A DNA stretch of 64,000 nt from Xanthomarina spongicola (GTDB taxonomy: Bacteria; Bacteroidota; Bacteroidia; Flavobacteriales; Flavobacteriaceae). The position numbers and the translations under genes are program-made. The DNA is taken from contig NZ_QGGP01000001.1 in NCBI RefSeq assembly GCF_003148645.1, positions 558,001 to 622,000 of the forward strand. The letters run 5' to 3'. The notes under the pieces are model-generated. The model saw only the letters and a program-made list of their open reading frames with translations. It did not search any database and was not told the DNA's origin. Shown here piece after piece: positions 62,102-64,000 of the stretch; position 1 is the first letter of the stretch, and every line of letters begins with the position of its first letter.

Positions 62102-64000
62102 ATGAAAAAAAGCCTAAAATTAGTTTTGGGTATTTTAGCTATTGGAATTTGTGCTACATCTTGTCAGGAAAAGACAGAAACTGCAGTTAAGCCTGAAATA
62201 GCTGTAAATACTGATGATTACGATCGATCTGTATTGCCTATAGTAAAACCCAAGCGTCCTTTTTATACAGAATTGGATGTTAGAGATGTAAAAGCGCCAC
62301 CTCGCTTTGAAGTAAAAGCACCAAAAGGGGCACCAAATGTTGTAATTGTTTTAATAGACGATATGGGCTTTGGAGTAACTAATACTTTTGGAGGACCAAT
62401 TGAAATGCCAGTACTAGATAAGTTAGCAGATAATGGGTTACGTTATAATCGTTTTCACACAACCGCTTTATGTGCGCCTACTAGGTCTGCTTTAATGACT
62501 GGTTACAATCACCACTCAGTAAATATGGGTTCTATTACGGAAACAGCAACATCATTTCCTGGAAATGATGCTATTAGACCACAATCTATAACACCAATGC
62601 CAGAAGTACTACTTCAAAATGGTTATAATACAGCTATGTTTGGTAAATGTCATGGTGTTCCACCATGGGAATTATCTGTGTCTGGGCCTCAAACACAATG
62701 GCCTGCTCATTCAGGATTCGAAAAGTTTTATGGATTTTTAGGAGGAGAAACCAATCAATGGGCTCCTTTAATCTATGATGGTGTAACCATGATGGAAACA
62801 CCAAAAGATCCTGATTATCATTTTACGATTGATATGACGAATCAAGCTATTTCTTGGGTTCGTTTTCAACAAGCAATGACGCCAGAAAAACCTTTTATGA
62901 TGTATTATGCTCCTGGAGCAACACATGCACCTCATCATACACCACAAGAATGGATCGATAAGAATAAAGGTAAGTTTGATGCTGGTTGGGATGTTATGAG
63001 GCAAGAAACTTTTGAAAGACAAAAAGCATTAGGAATTATACCTCAAGATGCAAAATTAGCTCCAAAGCCAAAGGATATAAAAGACTGGGATGATTTAACA
63101 GATAAGGAGAAAAAGTTATTTGCTCGTCAAATGGAAGTTTATGCTGGATTTGCTCAACAAACCGATTTTGAAATAGGTCGCTTAAAAGCAGCTATTGAAG
63201 ATTTAGGCGTTATGGATAACACCGTATTTATCTATATAGCAGGAGATAATGGTACGAGTGCAGAAGGTGGCATGAATGGAATGTTTAATGAAATGACTTA
63301 TTTCAATCAAGTACCTGAAACGGTTGACGATATGTTAGAACATTATGATGAATGGGGAAGTCCAAGTACCTATCCTCACATGGCAGCTGGTTGGGCAGTA
63401 GCATTAGATGCTCCTTTTACATGGACTAAGCAAATGGCCTCAGATTTTGGTGGTACACGAAATGGAATGGTTATTCATTATCCAAAAGGTATTACAAAAA
63501 CTGGAGAGATTCGTGAACAATTTAGTCATGTTAATGATATTGCACCAACAGTTTACGAAATAGTAGGCGTTCCTGCACCAAAAGTTGTAAATGGTATTAA
63601 ACAAAACCCAATAGAAGGAACCAGTTTGGTTTATACATTTAATGAGAAGGATGCTGAAGAACAGCATAAAGTGCAATATTTTGAAATGTTTGGAAACAGA
63701 GGTATCTATAGCGATGGATGGTTAGCTAGAGTTATACATAAAGCACCATGGCAAGCAAAACCAATAAGATCTTTGCAAGATGACATTTGGGAATTATATA
63801 ACGAGCAGGAAGATTTTACTTTAACAAATAATATTGCAGATAAGCATCCAGAAAAGCTTAAAGAGCTTCAAGATTTGTTTATGAAAGAAGCTGAAAAATA
63901 TCATGTGTTACCAATTGATGATAGAGTATTTATTAGAATGGATGCAGCTGCAGTTGGAAGACCAACGCTTATGGATGGTCGCAAACATCTAGTATTAGGA
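62102..64000 (+). CDS. Arylsulfatase-type lipoprotein, truncated by the window end
   Basis: An open frame of 633 codons runs from ATG 62102 to the window edge without a stop. The lipobox ATSC gives C21 followed by QEK. It has the metal ligands D86-D87 (IDDMGFG), the sulfatase signature C124-A-P-T-R128 ending T133-G134 (Cys-type, needing conversion to formylglycine by a sulfatase-modifying enzyme), and D382-N383 in AGDNGTSAEGG. The large size and the GTRNGMVIHYPKG and HVNDIAPTVYEIVGVPAP segments match the long arylsulfatase group seen in mycobacteria and Pseudomonas. The Lys-x-His motif reads GKCH where GKWH is usual. Probably releases sulfate from polysaccharides or aryl sulfates in the periplasm. 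The C-terminus lies outside the window. Confidence 0.9.
   Translation, partial: MKKSLKLVLGILAIGICATSCQEKTETAVKPEIAVNTDDYDRSVLPIVKPKRPFYTELDVRDVKAPPRFEVKAPKGAPNVVIVLIDDMGFGVTNTFGGPIEMPVLDKLADNGLRYNRFHTTALCAPTRSALMTGYNHHSVNMGSITETATSFPGNDAIRPQSITPMPEVLLQNGYNTAMFGKCHGVPPWELSVSGPQTQWPAHSGFEKFYGFLGGETNQWAPLIYDGVTMMETPKDPDYHFTIDMTNQAISWVRFQQAMTPEKPFMMYYAPGATHAPHHTPQEWIDKNKGKFDAGWDVMRQETFERQKALGIIPQDAKLAPKPKDIKDWDDLTDKEKKLFARQMEVYAGFAQQTDFEIGRLKAAIEDLGVMDNTVFIYIAGDNGTSAEGGMNGMFNEMTYFNQVPETVDDMLEHYDEWGSPSTYPHMAAGWAVALDAPFTWTKQMASDFGGTRNGMVIHYPKGITKTGEIREQFSHVNDIAPTVYEIVGVPAPKVVNGIKQNPIEGTSLVYTFNEKDAEEQHKVQYFEMFGNRGIYSDGWLARVIHKAPWQAKPIRSLQDDIWELYNEQEDFTLTNNIADKHPEKLKELQDLFMKEAEKYHVLPIDDRVFIRMDAAAVGRPTLMDGRKHLVLG

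Overview
The window is a 64-kb piece of chromosome from a member of the Bacteroidota, almost certainly a Flavobacteriaceae. The DNA is strongly AT-rich. Two large secreted proteins carry C-terminal type IX secretion (T9SS) sorting domains. Lipoproteins have acidic or serine-rich residues after the lipobox cysteine. Promoters match the Bacteroidota TTG-N17-23-TAnnTTTG pattern, and Shine-Dalgarno sequences are essentially absent. I do not assign a genus. No phage, insertion sequence, integrase or CRISPR array is visible; this is vegetative chromosome with a few accessory pockets.

Layout. 0-2.6 kb: nrdA. 2.7-13.1 kb: a phosphate-acquisition island with a Na/Pi cotransporter, a PiT transporter with a PhoU-like tail, a Porin_O_P outer-membrane porin, a MORN-type protein, a beta-helix lipoprotein and a TonB-dependent receptor. 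13.2-23.4 kb: dgt, a 43-aa membrane peptide, two T9SS substrates flanking dxs, and tadA. 23.3-27.3 kb: a small membrane protein, a ClC channel, a 33-aa membrane peptide and aspS. 27.4-34.2 kb: a TetR-controlled tripartite RND efflux operon. 34.2-41.2 kb: a polyprenyl synthase gene pair, then the 2-oxoglutarate dehydrogenase genes sucA and sucB with an M23 peptidase between them. 41.2-44.9 kb: an intergenic region rich in palindromes and hairpins, a NarL-type response regulator, a retropepsin, TatD, asparaginase and tRNA-Ser(GGA). 44.9-48.7 kb: an ExbB/ExbD operon and a beta-barrel gene. 48.9-51.4 kb: a secreted lipoprotein followed by three tandem paralogous lipoproteins. 51.5-57.1 kb: rpoN, asnS and an MMPL exporter. 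57.2-61.7 kb: the translation cluster rplM-rpsI-rpsB-tsf and pyrH-frr. 62.1 kb to the end: a sulfatase cut by the window edge.

Most interesting signal. The promoters of the PiT gene, the porin and the TonB receptor each carry TTAACA-like half-sites repeated with an 11-bp period, and the last half-site is exactly 13 nt from the TTTG of the -7 element. This resembles a Pho box (the TTAACA direct repeats of Bacillus PhoP, or the 11-bp period of E. coli PhoB). A fourth array, between the porin and the MORN gene, points at a minus-strand transcript that would end about 195 nt later at a strong intrinsic terminator just upstream of the porin promoter. That putative RNA contains a 15-nt perfect complement of the predicted 5' end of the porin mRNA. 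The island therefore looks like a phosphate-starvation regulon with a possible small RNA acting on the porin. This is inference from sequence only.

Other points: a ClC protein whose gating glutamate is replaced by leucine; a duplicated 61-bp element containing an 18-bp perfect palindrome; tandem lipoprotein genes with TTG starts; an ExbD with a CxxC insertion; and a structured leader before rpsB.
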